Source: Sphingomonadales bacterium Ga0077531 (GTDB taxonomy: Bacteria > Pseudomonadota > Alphaproteobacteria > Sphingomonadales > Sphingomonadaceae). Taken from it: DNA of 64,000 nucleotides. The position numbers and the translations under genes were made by a program. Below the pieces are notes generated by a model, which was not told the origin of the DNA, made no database searches, and worked only from the letters and a program-made list of their open reading frames with translations. Positions 1 to 8,839 of the stretch are shown one piece after another. Within the stretch, counting starts at the first letter, position 1. Each line of letters opens with the position of its first letter. Where the stretch lies: positions 1 through 64,000 of the forward strand of contig LNED01000041.1 of the NCBI GenBank assembly GCA_001464915.1, written 5' to 3'.

Positions 1-624
1 GTCAGCGCGATTGTGTTCACCCCGGTGATCCAGCCCAATGCCGAAGTCGAGATCAAGCGGGCGCTGACCCGGCGGTTGGGCCGGCCGATTGATCTGACCT
101 TGACCCAATCGCAGACTGAAACCGGTGCGGGCGCAGCGCAGCGGGCGCAGCTGTCCGCCACCCGCGAACGCGAGGAATCGGCGACCGCAGCGCGGCTTCA
201 GGCATTGGCCCTGCGGCTGTCATTGGCGGCGGGCGTGCCCGAAAGCGACGTGCTGATCGACCGCAACCGCCGCCGCGCGTTGGTGCGGGCCAAGCGGCTG
301 GATGGCGCTGGGCTGGTGACGTATCGCGCTCTGGAAACCCGGATTGCGGCGAGTGAGCCGGACTGGAAAATCGAGCTGATCCCACCGACTGTCGCGCTGC
401 CTGCCGTGATCCCGTTTGGCGAGGATGGGCCGAGCGATGTGGGCGCGCGGGCGCTGGCATTGACCGGCTGGGCCGCCGCGCGGCTGGATCGCCCGGTGGT
501 GCTGACCGGCGATGCCGCGCAGGGCGAAGCAGCGGCGGAAGTGTTGCGAGCCAGCGGCGCGCAGGTGCAGTTGCGTGTCGCCTCCGGCGCGTTACAGGCC
601 GATTGGGCGGAGGAAACCGAGTAG
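1..624 (+). CDS. C-terminal part of a DUF389-type membrane protein (5' truncated by window edge)
   Basis: The reading frame is open at the first base, so this is the 3' end of a longer gene. The visible ~207 residues have no membrane span. They contain an Ala/Arg-rich helical stretch followed by the phrase LIDRNRRRALVRA and a short alpha/beta tail. From memory, this resembles the soluble C-terminal region that follows the membrane domain in sphingomonad DUF389 (TIGR00341-type) proteins. The membrane half would lie upstream of the window, so the assignment rests on resemblance only. The next gene is convergent and its stop is 2 bases away. Confidence 0.5.
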   Translation, partial: VSAIVFTPVIQPNAEVEIKRALTRRLGRPIDLTLTQSQTETGAGAAQRAQLSATREREESATAARLQALALRLSLAAGVPESDVLIDRNRRRALVRAKRLDGAGLVTYRALETRIAASEPDWKIELIPPTVALPAVIPFGEDGPSDVGARALALTGWAAARLDRPVVLTGDAAQGEAAAEVLRASGAQVQLRVASGALQADWAEETE

Positions 625-625
625 C

Positions 626-2359
626 CTACGCCGCCAGCGAAATCGGCACGATCTCGCCCGCCAGATACAGCTTCTTCGCTTTGGCGCGGCTGAGCTTGCC
701 CGATGATGTGCGCGGCAGGGTGCGTGGGGGGACGAGTTCGACGATGCAGCTCATGCCGGTCACCGAACGCACCTTGTCGGCGATCTGTTCGCGCAGTTTG
801 ATCCGCTCAACCGGATCGGACACGCGGCAATGCACCAGCACGGCGGGCGCTTCCTCACCGTTTTCCATCTCGATTGAGAACGCGGCAATATCGCCGTGGT
901 TGAAGCCGGGCAGCTGTTCCACCGCCCATTCGATATCCTGCGGCCAGTGGTTCTTGCCGTTGATGATAATCATGTCCTTCGCCCGGCCGACGATGAACAG
1001 ATAGCCATTGGCAGTGTAGCCCATGTCGCCGGTGTCGAGCCAGCCATCAACCAGACAGTCGTCGGTCGCATCCTTGTTGCGGAAATAGGAGTGCATTACG
1101 CTGGGGCCACGGCACCAGACCTTGCCGATCTGGTGATCGGTGCGGCTGTGGCCGTCTTCGCCGCGAATGGCGACTTCCATGTCAGGCAACGCCTTGCCGC
1201 AGTTCACAATCGCGCGGTAACGGGCCGGACGGCTGATATCGCGCGGGGCGCCTGACAGGCGTTCTTCTTCGACCAGTTCGACCCGGATGCCTTCGCCCGG
1301 CGGCATCACCGTCACCGCCAGCACGGCCTCTGCCAAGCCATAGGAAGGCGTGAAGGCCGATGCCTTGAACCCGGCATCAGCGAAAGCGTTGACGAAGCTT
1401 TGCATCACGTCCGGGCGGATCATGTCCGCGCCATTGCCAGCAATCCGCCAGCGCGACAGGTCGAACCGTTCCGCCACGTTGCTCTGGCTGGAAATGCGGC
1501 GCGCGCAGATGTCGTAACCAAAGGTCGGCGAATAGGACAGCGTGTTGCCGGGATTGCGGCTGATCATGTCGAGCCACGCCAGCGGGCGGCGCGCAAAGGC
1601 ATCGGGCTTGAGATAATCGCCCGACACCTGATTGGCGATCAGCGACAGCAGGCAGCCGACCAGACCCATGTCATGATACCACGGCAGCCAGCTGACGCAG
1701 CGGTCGTTTTCGCCCAGGTTCATGGTGGTCGAATGACCATACAGATTGTGCAGCAGCGCCCGGTGCGTCACTGCCACCCCGGTCGGGAACCGGGTCGATC
1801 CGCTGGAATATTGCAGGTAGCAGATATCGTCCGGGCTGGCTTCGGGAAGCTGGCAATCGGGCGCGGGACGCTGGGCAAAATCCTGCCAGCTTTCCGATGC
1901 ACACCCCTGCCGCGCGGCGGCGGCGGCGGCCATTTCGGCGATTTCTTCGGGGTAGAGCAGGACTTTGGGATCAGAGCTTTGCAGCTGGATCGCCAATTGC
2001 TCGATAAAGCTTTCCTTGCCCCCGAACGTCGTGGGCAGCGGCAGCGGCACCGGCCAGGCGCCTACATAAACGCAGGCGCAGAACAATGCGGCGAAATCCG
2101 CGCCGGTTTCCGCGATCAGGGCGACGCGGTCTTCCTTGCCGATCCCTGCCGCGATCAGGCGCCGCGCCATTACCAGCGCATCGTCGCGCATTTCGGAATA
2201 CGGATAAACCCGCGCCAATTCCCCGCGCATATCGTGGAAATTTAGGCCCTTCTGGCTGCGGGCAGCATAGTCGATCGCATCGTTGAATGTTGCAAATTGC
2301 GCACGGATTCGCGGCAGGTCGCAATCATTCGGCGTCGGCGTAAAAACGGCGTCGGTCAT
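626..2359 (-). CDS. Fatty acyl-AMP ligase (FAAL) / acyl-AMP synthetase family
   Basis: Activates a fatty acid as acyl-adenylate, usually handing it to an acyl carrier protein for lipid or polyketide synthesis. ANL-superfamily motifs are visible in order: YSSGSTRFPTG (A3, about residues 184-194), WLPWYHDMGLVG, SYGLAEA (A5), DGWLDTGDMGY (A7), GRAKDMIIINGKNHWPQDIE (A8), and a C-terminal SSGK lysine. YHDMGL and NGKNHWPQDIE are typical of FAALs rather than acyl-CoA synthetases. A TTG lies 9 bases further upstream in frame. I prefer the ATG at 2359 because it begins MTDAVFTPTP and needs no rare start. No acyl carrier protein or polyketide gene is adjacent, so the acceptor is unknown. Confidence 0.88.
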   Translation of the reverse strand: MTDAVFTPTPNDCDLPRIRAQFATFNDAIDYAARSQKGLNFHDMRGELARVYPYSEMRDDALVMARRLIAAGIGKEDRVALIAETGADFAALFCACVYVGAWPVPLPLPTTFGGKESFIEQLAIQLQSSDPKVLLYPEEIAEMAAAAAARQGCASESWQDFAQRPAPDCQLPEASPDDICYLQYSSGSTRFPTGVAVTHRALLHNLYGHSTTMNLGENDRCVSWLPWYHDMGLVGCLLSLIANQVSGDYLKPDAFARRPLAWLDMISRNPGNTLSYSPTFGYDICARRISSQSNVAERFDLSRWRIAGNGADMIRPDVMQSFVNAFADAGFKASAFTPSYGLAEAVLAVTVMPPGEGIRVELVEEERLSGAPRDISRPARYRAIVNCGKALPDMEVAIRGEDGHSRTDHQIGKVWCRGPSVMHSYFRNKDATDDCLVDGWLDTGDMGYTANGYLFIVGRAKDMIIINGKNHWPQDIEWAVEQLPGFNHGDIAAFSIEMENGEEAPAVLVHCRVSDPVERIKLREQIADKVRSVTGMSCIVELVPPRTLPRTSSGKLSRAKAKKLYLAGEIVPISLAA

Positions 2360-2502
2360 ATTTTTCAACGATACCCGTCAGTTGCGGCGCGTCCCAAGGC
2401 AGTCTCCCGCTCGCGCTCTAGCGTAACCCCGATGAGCCAGTCATAGTCTGGCGTAGTCCAATGTTTCGCATTTAATAAGGAAGGTGGCACGAATAAGGCG
2501 AA

Positions 2503-3165
2503 ATGGTTTCACGTAAAGCGAATTCGTCATCGTCCGGTCTTGGTACAGGGGACGATTTCGGGCGGCGACGCCGGGACCAAAAGCGGGTGAAACCGCCGCT
2601 GCACGAGGCTGCCCTACGCGATCTGGCGCTACATTATGCCGCGCGGTTTGCCACCACCGGGGCGCGGCTTGAACAATATCTGGCGCGCAAGTTGAAAGAG
2701 CGCGGAGTGGCCGAGGATGCAGACGGACGCACCGTTCAGATCGACATTCCTGCGCTGGTCGCCCGGCTGGTTGAGCTGGGGTATGTCGATGATGATGCTT
2801 ATGCCCGGGCACGGGCGAGGGATCTGGGCGCACGCGGTTATGGCGGGCGGCGGGTGGAACAGGTGCTGCGCTTTGCCGGGGTGGGTGAAGGGCTGCGGCA
2901 GGCGCACGCGCCGGGCGAAGCCGCGGGCCGCAAGGCCGCCGCGCTGATGGCGCAGAAAAAGCGGCTTGGCCCGTGGAGCGGTGAGAAAGCCGCGCCCGTT
3001 GACGCCCTCGCACGGCGCAAGGCGCATGAAAAAGCCGTTGCAGCAATGCTGCGCGCAGGCCACCAGTATGATCATGTGCGCTTCATCCTCGCCGCGAGCC
3101 GGATTGAGGATGTGGACGAATGGCTGAATGAAGCCGCTGATGAGGAAGAGGCAGACCAATGGTAA
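2503..3165 (+). CDS. recX: Regulatory protein RecX
   Basis: RecX family proteins bind RecA filaments and modulate recombination and SOS activity. This 220-residue protein has the family's helical three-repeat build: ATTGARLEQYLARKLKERG, then a central VARLVELGYVDDDAYARARARDLGARGYGGRRVEQVL block, and a weaker C-terminal repeat ending YDHVRFILAASRIEDVDEWL. The N-terminal ~30 residues are basic and probably disordered. Its stop overlaps the start of the next gene by 7 bases (ATGGTAA), so the two are translationally linked. No recA is in the window. Confidence 0.85.
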   Translation: MVSRKANSSSSGLGTGDDFGRRRRDQKRVKPPLHEAALRDLALHYAARFATTGARLEQYLARKLKERGVAEDADGRTVQIDIPALVARLVELGYVDDDAYARARARDLGARGYGGRRVEQVLRFAGVGEGLRQAHAPGEAAGRKAAALMAQKKRLGPWSGEKAAPVDALARRKAHEKAVAAMLRAGHQYDHVRFILAASRIEDVDEWLNEAADEEEADQW

Positions 3166-3674
3166 AACCGCAGTGGCTGACGGCAGGCGTAATGGCGCTG
3201 GGATTGCTGGCGGCGTGCTCGCCCGGCGAAGGCGCGACCGCGCGGGCGCAAGCCCCTGCTGCTGCGACGCAGAGCGTGCGCCACCCGGTCTCTGGCCTCG
3301 AGGTGATCGACCTGGTGGTGGAGCGCGGTTCCAAGAAGCTCCCGTTCAAGGTCGAACTCGCCGCCAGCCCAGAGGCGCAATCCAAGGGCCTGATGTTCCG
3401 CACTGAACTCGGGCCGAATGAAGGGATGCTGTTCCCGTCGGCTGCGCCCGAACCGCGCAGTTTCTGGATGAAGAATACGCCGCTGTCGCTCGACATCATC
3501 TTTGTCGGGTCGGATGGGCGGATCAGCAATATCGCCGCCAACACCGTGCCCTATTCGCTCGATTCGGTGGCATCATCGGGCTTTGCGATCGCAGTGCTTG
3601 AATTGCGCGCGGGCCGCTCAGCCGAGCTTGGAATCGTGCCGGGTGATAGGGTTATATATAGCCTGCCCGAGTGA
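3159..3674 (+). CDS. DUF192 family lipoprotein
   Basis: 171 residues. The N-terminus is a lipoprotein signal with lipobox LLAAC, so the mature protein should be membrane-anchored on the periplasmic side. The rest matches the DUF192 fold in length and motifs: ELAASPEAQSKGLMFRTEL, GMLFPSAAPEPRSFWMKNT, LDIIFVGSDGRI, and AVLELRAG near the C-terminus. The biochemical role of DUF192 is not established. It overlaps recX and is followed 44 bases later by the NDUFA12-like gene. Confidence 0.85.
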   Translation: MVKPQWLTAGVMALGLLAACSPGEGATARAQAPAAATQSVRHPVSGLEVIDLVVERGSKKLPFKVELAASPEAQSKGLMFRTELGPNEGMLFPSAAPEPRSFWMKNTPLSLDIIFVGSDGRISNIAANTVPYSLDSVASSGFAIAVLELRAGRSAELGIVPGDRVIYSLPE

Positions 3675-3718
3675 TCTCCCTCTTGGCGCTGGAACCGTAT
3701 TCCGCTAGGCGCCGCTGC

Positions 3719-4150
3719 ATGGGAATCCTTGGAAAAATCTTCACCTGGTGGGACGGCGCGACGCTCGGTACGCAGCTTTGGGCCAGCCGTGCGGGCGGTG
3801 ACCACGTTGGCACTGACGGTGCGGGCAATAAATACTACCGCGCCAAACCAAAAGCCGAGGTTGCCAACGACGGCTCCTACACCAGCCGCGACAAACGCTG
3901 GGTGATCTATAACGGCGCGAATGATGCCAGCCGCGTGCCCGCCGAATGGCACGGCTGGCTGCACGGCACCTATGACGACGTGCCCGAAAGCCACCTGCCC
4001 CCGCCCAAGATTTGGGAGGTGGATTACACCCCCAACGCCACCGGCACCGCGCAGGCGTACTATCCGCAAGGCGCGCTGGAGCGCGGCGGCAAGCGCGCGC
4101 GCGCCGTGGGCGATTACGAAGCGTGGACGCCCGGCAGCGAAGACAGCTGA
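3719..4150 (+). CDS. NADH:ubiquinone oxidoreductase NDUFA12 (B17.2)-family protein
   Basis: A complex I accessory subunit of the type alphaproteobacteria share with mitochondria. It is thought to stabilise the junction of the peripheral arm. The 143-residue protein carries the family signature: WWDGATLGTQLW, VGTDGAGNKYY, DKRWVIYNGANDASRVPAEWHGWLHG, and a Pro-rich tail. I chose the ATG at 3719 (MGILGKIFTWWDG) because the upstream in-frame sequence looks like non-coding DNA. It lies before the DUF2155 gene and convergent aat, an order I recall from other sphingomonads. No nuo operon is in the window, so this subunit is encoded apart from the rest of complex I. Confidence 0.92.
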   Translation: MGILGKIFTWWDGATLGTQLWASRAGGDHVGTDGAGNKYYRAKPKAEVANDGSYTSRDKRWVIYNGANDASRVPAEWHGWLHGTYDDVPESHLPPPKIWEVDYTPNATGTAQAYYPQGALERGGKRARAVGDYEAWTPGSEDS

Positions 4151-4159
4151 GGCGATAAG

Positions 4160-4765
4160 GTGCGCGCTATTTTCCTTGCCGCGCCGCTGGCTAGCGCGCT
4201 TGCCCTTGCCGCGTGCGGGGACGCTCCGGCTGAGCCTGAAACGGTGCAGGTCGCGCTTGGCAAAGCCACGCCCGCCCCGGCAGCAAGCGGTTCGGCGGCA
4301 TCTGCGAATTCGGGCAATGATTACGGCGCGACCCCGATGGAAGACCGCGTGGCGATCATCGGCCTGCTCAACAAACGCAACAATGTCTCGGAAGAAATCA
4401 AGCTGAAGCCCGGCGAGAGCCGCGAAGTTGGCCCGGTGATCATCCGCGTATCGGCGTGTGAACGCACCGCGCCGTGGGAACTGCCGCAGGAAACCGGCGC
4501 GTTCGTGCAGGTCGATATCCGTGAGCGCGGGCAACAGCAACACCGCCGGGTGTTTTCAGGCTGGCTGTTCCGCGAATCGCCTAGCCTCAACGTGGTTGAA
4601 CACCCGGTCTATGATGTCTGGGTCAAGGATTGCACGATGCGCTTCCCGGGCGAAGAAGGCTCGGCATCGGCGGAGAAGGCCGAGGCGGGCAAGCCCGCGC
4701 CCAAGCCTTCTGCTGTGCCTGAACCAGCGCCCACACCGGCAGCGACTCCAACCCCTGACGCATAA
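4160..4765 (+). CDS. DUF2155 domain lipoprotein
   Basis: Starts with GTG. The first ~20 residues form a lipoprotein signal ending LALAAC. The DUF2155 core runs from about residue 55 (MEDRVAIIGLLNKRNN) through VIIRVSACERTAPWELPQETGAFVQV and ends near VYDVWVKDCTMRFPG, with two conserved-looking Cys. The last ~45 residues are Ala/Pro/Glu repeats. Codons for that tail lie in the 157-bp antiparallel overlap with the 3' end of aat. Function is unknown; the association with the NDUFA12-like gene suggests a constant neighbourhood rather than a proven link. Confidence 0.8.
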   Translation: MRAIFLAAPLASALALAACGDAPAEPETVQVALGKATPAPAASGSAASANSGNDYGATPMEDRVAIIGLLNKRNNVSEEIKLKPGESREVGPVIIRVSACERTAPWELPQETGAFVQVDIRERGQQQHRRVFSGWLFRESPSLNVVEHPVYDVWVKDCTMRFPGEEGSASAEKAEAGKPAPKPSAVPEPAPTPAATPTPDA

Positions 4766-5415
4766 CCCTCGGTAAACCGCCGCCATGCGGTGCCAAGGCT
4801 TGTTCGGGGCTGGCCATAGGCACCCTGCACCAGCTTGCGGTAATCGGCCTGTGCCAGCTCGGTCGCGCCCATGCTGCGCAAATGTTCGGTCATGAACTGG
4901 CAATCGAGCAGCGCAAACCCCGCTGCGCGCATGACCGCAACCAGCCATGCCAGCGCGACCTTGCTGGCATCAGGCTCTCGGCTGAACATGCTTTCGCCGC
5001 AGAATACCCGGTCGAAACTGACGCCGTACAGCCCGCCAACCAGGCGCGGCGCGCCGCCATCCCCGCGCACCCAGCATTCGACCGAATGTGCATGGCCCGC
5101 GCGGTGGAGCGCGATGTAGCTTTGGATGATTCGCTCGCTGATCCAGGTTTCGGGATGATCTTCGCGCGGATCGGAGCAGGCACGGATCACCTGTTCGAAC
5201 GCCCGGTCGACCGTCACGGTGAAACGGTCGGCGCGCAGCACCTTGCGCAGGGATTTCGACAGGTGAAGCCCATCCAGCGGAATGATCGCCCGTTCGCGCG
5301 GTTCGACCCAAAACACCTCGGTGTCGTCGCGCCGGTCAGCCATCGGAAAAATCCCGCTGCGATAGGCCAGCAGCAGGGTTTCAACCGGGATCGGAGGGCG
5401 ATGGGGCGAATGCAT
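4609..5415 (-). CDS. aat: Leucyl/phenylalanyl-tRNA--protein transferase
   Basis: Adds Leu or Phe from aminoacyl-tRNA to N-terminal Arg/Lys of proteins, marking them for ClpS/ClpAP degradation (N-degron pathway, cytoplasm). Core motifs are present: YRSGIFPMAD, FWVEPRERAIIPLDGLHLSKSL, HPETWISERIIQSY, HSVECW, LVGGLYGVSFDRVFCGESMFS, LLDCQFMTEHL. The ATG at 5415 (MHSPHRPPIPVETLL) fits the family better than the in-frame start 27 bases upstream. The catalytic core ends near RRFTEGYA. About 50 further low-complexity Gly/Ala/Ser residues follow, encoded antisense to the DUF2155 gene, so the tail is probably a read-through extension. Confidence 0.92.
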   Translation of the reverse strand: MHSPHRPPIPVETLLLAYRSGIFPMADRRDDTEVFWVEPRERAIIPLDGLHLSKSLRKVLRADRFTVTVDRAFEQVIRACSDPREDHPETWISERIIQSYIALHRAGHAHSVECWVRGDGGAPRLVGGLYGVSFDRVFCGESMFSREPDASKVALAWLVAVMRAAGFALLDCQFMTEHLRSMGATELAQADYRKLVQGAYGQPRTSLGTAWRRFTEGYASGVGVAAGVGAGSGTAEGLGAGLPASAFSADAEPSSPGKRIVQSLTQTS

Positions 5416-5497
5416 GATTGCATCGCACAATACAGGCGGCAAAGAGGATTGCCTATCCCCAGCGCCTCCGATAAAGGCCTGCGCTGCAACGCGCTGC

Positions 5498-5573
5498 AGG
5501 GGTGTAGCTCAGTTGGTAGAGCATCGGTCTCCAAAACCGAGGGCCTGCGGTTCGAGTCCGCACACCCCTGCCA
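5498..5573 (+). tRNA. trnW: tRNA-Trp (CCA anticodon)
   Basis: 76 bases including an encoded 3' CCA. The 7-bp acceptor stem AGGGGTG/CACCCCT is perfect, the D-arm contains AGCTCAGTTGGTAGAGC, and the anticodon stem TCGGT/ACCGA holds the loop CTCCAAA with anticodon CCA at 5531-5533. The T-arm loop is TTCGAGT. tRNA-Trp directly before secE-nusG-rplK is a common bacterial order. Here a small gene and phoX lie in between. Confidence 0.97.
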
Positions 5574-5590
5574 TTATTTGTTTTGCGTTC

Positions 5591-5683
5591 CGCAGTCCCT
5601 TCGGACTGCGAATTCCTCGCTCACGCGACCTGAAGGTCGCGTCGCTGCGGGCGGCCAGTCGGCCTTGCGGTGTCTTCGACACC
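5591..5683 (+). repeat. Four-hairpin intergenic repeat, copy 1
   Basis: Hairpin 1 CGCAGTCC-cttc-GGACTGCG (5591-5610), hairpin 2 GCGACCT/AGGTCGC (5625-5640), hairpin 3 GGCC-agtc-GGCC inside the shared box CTGCGGGC...CTTGCG (5645-5669), and hairpin 4 GGTGTC-ttc-GACACC (5669-5683). The same architecture with different but still complementary stems occurs at 9679, 11307, 21205 and, inverted, 21392. It lies directly downstream of tRNA-Trp. Confidence 0.75.
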
Positions 5684-5835
5684 GAACCCCATCCTCATCG
5701 AACCTTTCGACTTTTGAGGGTCGAGAAGCCGCGCCCTTCCTGTGGCCAACGCGCACCGCGCCGTTCATCCTGCCGCAAGCCGAGCCGTGTATTTCTGTCG
5801 ACGAAACGAGTTCATCGCAGCACAGGAGACATCGG

Positions 5836-5985
5836 ATGAGCGCCTATACCTTCCGTTCCTCGCCCCCTGATCAATGGGTCAACCCGCGCCCAACGCAGGA
5901 TCCGGCGCAGCGCCGGGCGATCCACGGCCCGCTGCAACCGATGCAGCAACCCGGCTGGATTTCGCGGCTGCTGGGTCACATCTAA
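5836..5985 (+). CDS. Small uncharacterised protein, 49 aa
   Basis: ATG at 5836 preceded by an AGGAGA ribosome binding site 6 bases upstream. The product MSAYTFRSSPPDQWVNPRP... is Pro/Arg/Gln-rich, has two Trp, and has no membrane span or signal. The strong binding site and the Pro-rich composition suggest a real short gene. I believe similar ~50-residue proteins occur in related genomes, but I cannot verify that here. It sits between the tRNA-Trp/repeat and phoX. Function unknown. Confidence 0.55.
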   Translation: MSAYTFRSSPPDQWVNPRPTQDPAQRRAIHGPLQPMQQPGWISRLLGHI

Positions 5986-6044
5986 GCTCACGCCCAAAAA
6001 ATCCAGTGTGATCAAACTTGGTGCAACAGTGCTATCGCCTTTTG

Positions 6045-6059
6045 TGACCTCTATTTGAC
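6045..6059. promoter_or_regulatory. Candidate Pho box upstream of phoX
   Basis: On the minus strand two GTCA cores (complementary to TGAC at 6045-6048 and 6056-6059) are spaced exactly 11 bases, as in the PhoB direct repeat CTGTCAT-N4-CTGTCAT. It lies ~100 bases before the phoX start. The outer bases match poorly and the orientation is reversed relative to the gene, so this is only a candidate. Confidence 0.3.
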
Positions 6060-6159
6060 TGTATTCCAACGCTTTTGCCACTGCCCCGCCGCTTAAGTGA
6101 CATGTAAGCCCACCATAGTGTTTTCCGACCGGGGATTCGCCCCGAGGGGAAACTAGGCG

Positions 6160-8616
6160 ATGGAAACCACGTTCTTGACGACCGGGTATTCGGACGGCGA
6201 CGTCGATACCAACTTCACCGATCTGCGCACGCTCAACGAAATCGCGGACGAGCGCTTCTCGCGCCGCCAAACTTTGATGGGCGGCCTCACCGCGTCGATG
6301 ACGGCGTTTCTGGGCACATCCGTGTTGGCAGCTTGCGGCGGCGATGAGTTTGTTGCGCCTCCTGCGCTCGTCAGTGCAGGGCAAGACGCGACCACCACGG
6401 CTGGCCGCATCGTCACCATCGTGCCGACCACGACCAATTCGGCCAGCTTCACCATTTCGCAGCTCGCCGGCCCGCTGGTCTCGCTGATGGGCACAGGGGC
6501 AACCCGGACGTTCTTCGCGCCGGGCGTGAGCGCGCCGACCACGCTGATCTTCCGCGTCGACGCCAACAACCAGATTGATGACGTCAACATCACCGTGAAC
6601 CCGGCAGAGCTCGGCTTTACCTCGGTGGCGCGCAACACCAATGACGTGGTGACCGTGCCCACGGGCCACACTGTTACTGTGCTGACCCGCCTCGGCGATC
6701 CGATCCTTGCGGGCGCAGCGGCCTTTGCCAATAATGGCACCGACACCAATTATGCCGCTCGCATCGGCGACCACGGCGATGCGCTGTATTATTACGGCCT
6801 GTCGAATGCTGGGGTGCGCGACGATTTCAGCTCGACTCGCGGCCTGCTGGTTCAGAATCACGAAAACCTCAGCGTGCTGTACCTGCACCCTAATGGCCCG
6901 ACCAACCTGACCTCGGGCGTGCGTCCGGCGGCTGAAGCGATCAAGGAAATCGAAGCGCACGGCGTGTCGATCACCGAAATCCAGGATACCGGCAACCGCA
7001 ACTGGGTGGTCGTGAACAACAGCGCGTTAAACCGCCGCATTACCCCCAACACACCGGTGGCGTTCAACGGCCCGGTGCGCGGCACCGCGTTTCTGCAGAC
7101 CGTCGGCTCGCCAAGCGGGAACACTGGCACCGGCACCATCAACAACTGCGCCAATGGCTTTTGCGAATGGGGCACCAACCTTACCTGTGAGGAAAACTGG
7201 GCAGGCTATTTCCGCCGTGACAACACCGGCGCGGGGGCTGACACGGCCAATCGCACCGCGCGTGAATTGACTGCGCTGCGCCGCTACGGCGTCAACAGCA
7301 GCCGCGGCAATTACAATTGGGCGTCGCTGGCGGGCACCGATCCGATCTACACCCGCTGGGATGCGCGCGCTGGCACGGGCGCTGCAACCACCGACTATCG
7401 CAACGAACCCAACACGTTCGGCTGGGTGGTCGAAATCGATCCGTTCAACCCTAACAACGCCCCGCGTAAACGCACCGCGCTGGGCCGTTTTGCCCACGAA
7501 GGCGCATGGCTGAGCAATCTGGTCGAAGGGCAGCGGATCGCGGTTTACATGGGCGACGATTCGCGCCGCGAATACATGTACAAGTTCGTCTCGAACGCGG
7601 CATGGACCGAAGCCGATCGCAACCGCGCCGACCGGCTGTCGGTGGGTGACAAGTATCTCGATGCCGGCACGCTTTACGTCGCGCGCTTCAACAACGACGG
7701 CACCGGGACGTGGTTGCCGCTGGTGTTTGGTCAGGTGCCGACCCGCCCAGCGGTTGGCACCGAGCCAGCCTACACTTTCGAGAGTCAGGCAGACATTCTG
7801 GTCAACACCCGCCTTGCCGCCGACGCGGTGGGTGCGACCCCGATGGACCGTCCGGAATGGACTGCGGTCAACCCCGCCAATGGCGAGGTATACTTGACCC
7901 TTACCAACAACAACGCCGCGCTTCGCCCGATCACCGACACCAATGCCGCCAACCAGCGCCACTATGTCGAGCCGGTTGGCACGGGTTCGACCTCAGGCAA
8001 CCCCAATGGTCACATCATCCGTATGCGGGAGGCGGGCAACCTGCCGACCGCGACCACATTCACCTGGGATATCTACCTGTTCGGGGCGGATTCGACCGAT
8101 GCAAGCGCGGCCAACGTCAACCTGTCGGGCCTGACCGATCAGAACGACTTTTCGAGCCCGGATGGCCTGTGGTTCGCCCGTCCGCAGAACCCGTCAGGGG
8201 TGGGGCGTCCGCTGCTGTGGATCCAGACCGATGATGGTGCCTTTACCGACCGCACCAACAACCAGATGCTCGCCGCGCTTCCGGGCCGGGTGGGTGATGG
8301 CGGTGCGCGGACGATCACCAACACCGCTGCCAACGGCGCAACCGCTTCGCAGGCGACCATCGTCGGCACTGCGGCAACCAGCGCCAACTTGCGCCGGTTC
8401 CTCACCGGCCCGCTCGAAGCCGAGATCACCGGGGTGGATACGACCCCGGATGGCCGCACCATCTTTGTCGGCATCCAGCACCCCGGCGAAGACGCGTCTG
8501 ATCCCAATGCGCCGAGCAGCAACTGGCCGCAAAGCCAGGCGGGCACCGCCACTGGCCGCCCGCGCTCGGCCGTGGTCGCAGTAACGCGCGATGATGGCGG
8601 GATCATCGGGCTTTAA
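6160..8616 (+). CDS. phoX: PhoX-family alkaline phosphatase (DUF839), Tat-exported
   Basis: PhoX enzymes are Ca/Fe-dependent phosphatases that release phosphate from organic esters in the periplasm or at the cell surface. The 818-residue product has a twin-arginine signal (SRRQTLMGG, Arg 35-36) that ends in a lipobox-like LAAC with Cys 59, so it may be a Tat lipoprotein. The mature part has family phrases such as GDHGDALYYYGL, GLLVQNHENLS, CEENWAGYF, FGWVVEIDPF, KRTALGRFAHEG, and the C-terminal DGLWFARP...WIQTDDG region. RBS AGGGGAA precedes the ATG. Pho-regulated expression is likely. A GC hairpin terminator follows. Confidence 0.88.
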   Translation: METTFLTTGYSDGDVDTNFTDLRTLNEIADERFSRRQTLMGGLTASMTAFLGTSVLAACGGDEFVAPPALVSAGQDATTTAGRIVTIVPTTTNSASFTISQLAGPLVSLMGTGATRTFFAPGVSAPTTLIFRVDANNQIDDVNITVNPAELGFTSVARNTNDVVTVPTGHTVTVLTRLGDPILAGAAAFANNGTDTNYAARIGDHGDALYYYGLSNAGVRDDFSSTRGLLVQNHENLSVLYLHPNGPTNLTSGVRPAAEAIKEIEAHGVSITEIQDTGNRNWVVVNNSALNRRITPNTPVAFNGPVRGTAFLQTVGSPSGNTGTGTINNCANGFCEWGTNLTCEENWAGYFRRDNTGAGADTANRTARELTALRRYGVNSSRGNYNWASLAGTDPIYTRWDARAGTGAATTDYRNEPNTFGWVVEIDPFNPNNAPRKRTALGRFAHEGAWLSNLVEGQRIAVYMGDDSRREYMYKFVSNAAWTEADRNRADRLSVGDKYLDAGTLYVARFNNDGTGTWLPLVFGQVPTRPAVGTEPAYTFESQADILVNTRLAADAVGATPMDRPEWTAVNPANGEVYLTLTNNNAALRPITDTNAANQRHYVEPVGTGSTSGNPNGHIIRMREAGNLPTATTFTWDIYLFGADSTDASAANVNLSGLTDQNDFSSPDGLWFARPQNPSGVGRPLLWIQTDDGAFTDRTNNQMLAALPGRVGDGGARTITNTAANGATASQATIVGTAATSANLRRFLTGPLEAEITGVDTTPDGRTIFVGIQHPGEDASDPNAPSSNWPQSQAGTATGRPRSAVVAVTRDDGGIIGL

Positions 8617-8645
8617 GCCGACACGCCATCGCGGTGGCTATCAAA

Positions 8646-8684
8646 GGGGGGCGGGACAGCATCGGCGCTGCCCCGCCCCCTCTT
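8646..8684 (+). terminator. Hairpin terminator after phoX
   Basis: GC-rich stem GGGGGCGGG-ACAGC pairs with GCTG-CCCCGCCCCC around a short loop, followed by TCTTG. It separates phoX from the secE-nusG transcript. Confidence 0.6.
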
Positions 8685-8839
8685 GCATTCGGCCCCTCGC
8701 AAGCGTATTGCGCTCCACGTCTTTCCTGACATTGGTAGCGAATCCTGCCCCTCCGGCGACCTTGTCCCGGGCGGCGCGGCCCCCTACCTGAAAGCCGGTT
8801 GGGACAGACGCATGCATTACGCGAAGGAACAGGGCTGAC

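Noticed and set aside
2507..2522. Second possible parS (GGTTTCACGTAAAGCG)
   Set aside because: Four mismatches to the 16-base consensus and located inside the recX coding start.
5812..6960. Long minus-strand ORF (382 aa) antisense to phoX and the small gene
   Set aside because: It runs across the phoX signal region and start, has no recognisable domain, and mirrors codon bias of the real plus-strand gene.
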